A DNA stretch of 64,000 bases from Fluviicola taffensis DSM 16823. GTDB lineage: Bacteria; Bacteroidota; Bacteroidia; Flavobacteriales_D; Crocinitomicaceae. Made by a program: the position numbers and the translations under genes. The notes under the pieces are model-generated. The model saw nothing but the letters and a program-made list of their open reading frames with translations. It was not told the origin of the DNA and made no database searches. How positions within the stretch are numbered: position 1 is the stretch's first letter; every line of letters starts with the position of its first letter. Shown one piece after another: positions 62,041-64,000 of this stretch. The stretch lies in NCBI RefSeq assembly GCF_000194605.1, contig NC_015321.1, forward strand, positions 2,914,001 to 2,978,000. Reading direction: 5' to 3'.

Positions 62041-62107
62041 ACCTTCGTGAGATTTGTGTTTATCATGGTTTTATTTTAGCCATTTCAGATACGAATCTCA
62101 CGAAGGT
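62041..62107. repeat. 14-bp inverted repeat with 39-base loop
   Basis: ACCTTCGTGAGATT and AATCTCACGAAGGT, perfect, followed on the right by TTTTT. It could end the Tim44 transcript, though the loop is large. It resembles intergenic repeats seen in Bacteroidota (from memory). 62108-62259 shows nothing else. Confidence 0.6.
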
Positions 62108-62259
62108 TTTTAGTCTTATTTTATTGCTGATAATCATTATTCAGTCCGTTATTCAGTTTCTTTATTTTTGAATTGGTTACTTGAATTTAAGACTTGTTAA
62201 AGTTACTCCAACAAAAAACACGATTATTGAAAGCCAATTTTCTGTAGCGATTTAAGTGA

Positions 62260-62736
62260 TTACGAATCTCTAGTGGTCAGTCTTCGGTTTCGGATACTAG
62301 AAATCAAAATATTCAGTACGAAAATGATTTGTGCTCCAACAAGCATGTAAAACGCATAGATAATCCAATCTGTAGTTTCTTCCGATTGATTTTGCATGTC
62401 TTCTAATACACTGTAGTCAGAAGTTATTGATGGCATTCCTTTCTGTTCTTGCTGAATAGCAAAATAGATGATAAGTAAACTGATAATTGTAAGTAAATAA
62501 TGAGTTCCAAAAAGGTATTTATTCATCCGTTGTCTGAAGAGCTCAAAACAGAGGGAAATTCCTGCAAAAAAGATAAACAATCCAGCAAGTACTAGCCAAA
62601 CAATACTTTTTGGAAGGACAATGTAGGTTTCATTAAAAACAATTGTTAGACTTTCTGATTGTTCAGACCAAGCCAATACTACAAAAATGAGAGCGGTTAT
62701 GAAATAAATTACTGAAATAAAATAACCTTTGAACAT
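62260..62736 (-). CDS. Small membrane protein of unknown function
   Basis: 158 residues with four hydrophobic segments: YFISVIYFITALIFVVLAW, IVWLVLAGLFIFFAGISLCF, YLLTIISLLIIYFAI and WIIYAFYMLVGAQIIFVLNILI. An acidic loop (SDYSVLEDMQNQSEETTD) separates the last two. I recognise no family. Inner-membrane location is very likely. Upstream is the lipoprotein gene on the same strand (70 bases away). Confidence 0.6.
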   Translation of the reverse strand: MFKGYFISVIYFITALIFVVLAWSEQSESLTIVFNETYIVLPKSIVWLVLAGLFIFFAGISLCFELFRQRMNKYLFGTHYLLTIISLLIIYFAIQQEQKGMPSITSDYSVLEDMQNQSEETTDWIIYAFYMLVGAQIIFVLNILISSIRNRRLTTRDS

Positions 62737-62806
62737 GCTTGAATGTAATCAAAATAGTTGGAATATGAATGTAATTGATATCATGTATGATTTTATTAAT
62801 GTTAGA

Positions 62807-63493
62807 TTATCGGATAAACCGGAATGCTTTTCCATCATAAACATATCGGGTTCCATTGTTTTTGATGAATAGTTCATTTTTACCACCTGGATGAACTAAA
62901 AGGGTATCTGCTTGGAAGCTGAAAATAGTTTTGCCTTTTGATTCGTTGATTTTTAAAATATCGATCACACTTGTTTCCAGATCTTTCCCCGAAATGTCGA
63001 TATCGCCCAAGTAATTTGTTTTTCCTTTTTCAAACAAAAATACAGATGCACCACAGTAATATTCAAAGGCCTGCTGACAAACAATAAAGCGTTTGTTGTT
63101 CTGTTTATTTTTGTAAAAATGCGGTTCGAAAAGATACAAATCTCCAGAACCTAATGATTTGTAACGCATCTTTTTTTGAGAATCGATAATCATCAGTCGA
63201 TTTCCGTAATCTGTTTCCGTATTTGGATATACAATTTTTCCGTCGGGATACGAATAATATCCTTCCAAAACATAAAATGAATCGAGTAGGTAAGCGGCTT
63301 GAATTTCAAATCCCTTTACTTGAATTCCCGATACAGTATCTGCTTTAAACTCGACGTACTCTACATTTTTCGAATCATCGGTTAAGGTAATTTCTGGTTT
63401 ACTGACTGTTTTAGCTATTGCTTGAATCTCTTTCTTCTCTTCAGAACAAGAATAACAAACTATGAGGATTAGAAGAACGTAAATTAATTTCAT
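62807..63493 (-). CDS. Lipoprotein of unknown function
   Basis: 228 residues. Lipoprotein signal LIYVLLILIVCYSC (lipobox cysteine ~16), then a Lys/Glu-rich linker and a beta-rich domain: YVEFKADTVSGIQVKGFEIQAAYLLDSFYVLEGYYSYPDGKIVYPN, LYLFEPHFYKNKQNNKRFIVCQQAFEYYCGASVFLFEKGKTNYLGDIDI, and FIKNNGTRYVYDGKAFRFIR at the end. No family recognised. One base separates it from the DUF3592-like gene upstream, so they are coupled. Confidence 0.65.
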   Translation of the reverse strand: MKLIYVLLILIVCYSCSEEKKEIQAIAKTVSKPEITLTDDSKNVEYVEFKADTVSGIQVKGFEIQAAYLLDSFYVLEGYYSYPDGKIVYPNTETDYGNRLMIIDSQKKMRYKSLGSGDLYLFEPHFYKNKQNNKRFIVCQQAFEYYCGASVFLFEKGKTNYLGDIDISGKDLETSVIDILKINESKGKTIFSFQADTLLVHPGGKNELFIKNNGTRYVYDGKAFRFIR

Positions 63494-63494
63494 A

Positions 63495-63983
63495 CTAATT
63501 AAATGATAGATGAACCAAACCTGTTAAATTGCAAATCCCCAGGCTAATCATACCTATTCCTAGTAATCCAAAAATTACAGTGAGAAATAAGTTGAATTTA
63601 TTCTCATTTACAAAAACAAAATGCTTCGAATTTTTCGGATCATATAGTATTGGAAATGACTGATTGATTCGTTTTTTGTAAGTTCTAAATTTGCTAAGAT
63701 CTGAAGTTGAATAAATATACGGCCTCTCTTGAATCAATTCTCCAGAATTTGTGATGAATTCAACGATTGGCATTTTGGATCCTTCACTATCTGATTCGTA
63801 ACGGATAATTTTTCCAGTACCTGTGATTCCAATTCGATTTATTTTTCGAATAAATGCAAAACCGGAACCAGATACATAGCTTATTAAGCCTCCAAGTATA
63901 AAAAGGCAAATAGTAGGTTTGATAAACATGAATAGACCAAAAATGATGACTATTCCAACCCAATATTTTTCAAGAGACTTCAT
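63495..63983 (-). CDS. DUF3592-like membrane protein
   Basis: 162 residues. Two N-terminal hydrophobic segments (WVGIVIIFGLFMFIKPTICLFILGGLISYV), a soluble beta domain TGKIIRYESDSEGSKMPIVEFITNSGELI...YKKRINQSFPILYDPKNSKHFVFVNEN, and a C-terminal helix (FNLFLTVIFGLLGIGMISLGI). The 'G-x-I...P-V-V-E-F...V-x-V-L-Y-D-P' order is that of DUF3592. It is an inner-membrane protein of unknown role and precedes the lipoprotein gene in an operon. Confidence 0.72.
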   Translation of the reverse strand: MKSLEKYWVGIVIIFGLFMFIKPTICLFILGGLISYVSGSGFAFIRKINRIGITGTGKIIRYESDSEGSKMPIVEFITNSGELIQERPYIYSTSDLSKFRTYKKRINQSFPILYDPKNSKHFVFVNENKFNLFLTVIFGLLGIGMISLGICNLTGLVHLSFN

Positions 63984-64000
63984 TAAACTAATCTAGATTA

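Overview
The window is chromosomal DNA of a Bacteroidota bacterium, most likely order Flavobacteriales. A Fluviicola- or Crocinitomicaceae-like source is my guess from overall feel, not a proven assignment. The grounds are a type IX secretion/gliding locus (gldJ, a porP/sprF-like gene, porU, porV), two proteins with T9SS C-terminal sorting domains, Bacteroidota-type -7 promoter elements (TAnnTTTG), almost no Shine-Dalgarno sequences, AT-rich DNA, and typical families such as DUF3857 transglutaminases, YwqK/MORN proteins, PCMD and LytTR regulators. I see no rRNA, CRISPR array, prophage or classical insertion sequence.

Layout. 1-5.0 kb: end of a TonB-receptor-like barrel, thiol peroxidase, a secreted PHB-depolymerase-like esterase with a T9SS tag, mnmD, and a TetA-like MFS pump. 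5.0-6.3 kb: a minimal AraC/MarR regulator operon behind a perfect 13-4-13 inverted repeat. 6.4-14.0 kb: a TPR/YwqK-repeat protein with two DUF3857 transglutaminase-like proteins, and a small protein resembling EF-Tu domain 2. 14.1-14.7 kb: tRNA-Val(TAC), followed by a GIY-YIG nuclease gene and a second, damaged copy of the tRNA 3' half plus its terminator. 14.7-19.7 kb: folC and a TonB/ExbBD cluster with three TonB-like genes. 19.9-26.1 kb: nhaA, an amino-acid dehydrogenase, anmK, an acyl-CoA dehydrogenase and murF. 26.2-35.1 kb: gldJ, porP/sprF-like, porU, porV, ispF. 35.2-38.4 kb: an acetyltransferase, bioB, bioF and a cold-shock protein. 38.6-44.9 kb: a TetR-controlled RND efflux operon with two matching operator palindromes. 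45-57.2 kb: a T9SS cargo protein, a WG-repeat protein, a DUF3050 protein, a PCMD lipoprotein (frameshifted in a homopolymer) with its partner barrel, a VOC protein, a serine hydrolase with a lipoprotein, and a LytTR regulator with a TPR histidine kinase. 57.3-62 kb: a five-gene run ending in a YdjI-like SPFH/GYF_2 protein and a Tim44-like double zinc-ribbon membrane protein. 62.2-64 kb: three small envelope proteins.

How the genes fit together. PorU and PorV are the sortase and shuttle that process T9SS cargo such as the esterase at 1.6-2.8 kb and the protein at 45-46.2 kb; GldJ belongs to the linked gliding machinery. The TonB/ExbBD cluster would energise outer-membrane receptors like the one cut at the left edge. 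The TetR efflux operon appears autoregulated through its own operators.

The most unusual items are the tRNA-linked GIY-YIG duplication, the SPFH/Tim44 envelope cluster, the A8-tract frameshift in the PCMD gene, the stand-alone EF-Tu-domain-2-like protein, and two clear regulator palindromes. All family assignments rest on reading motifs by eye; no database search was run.
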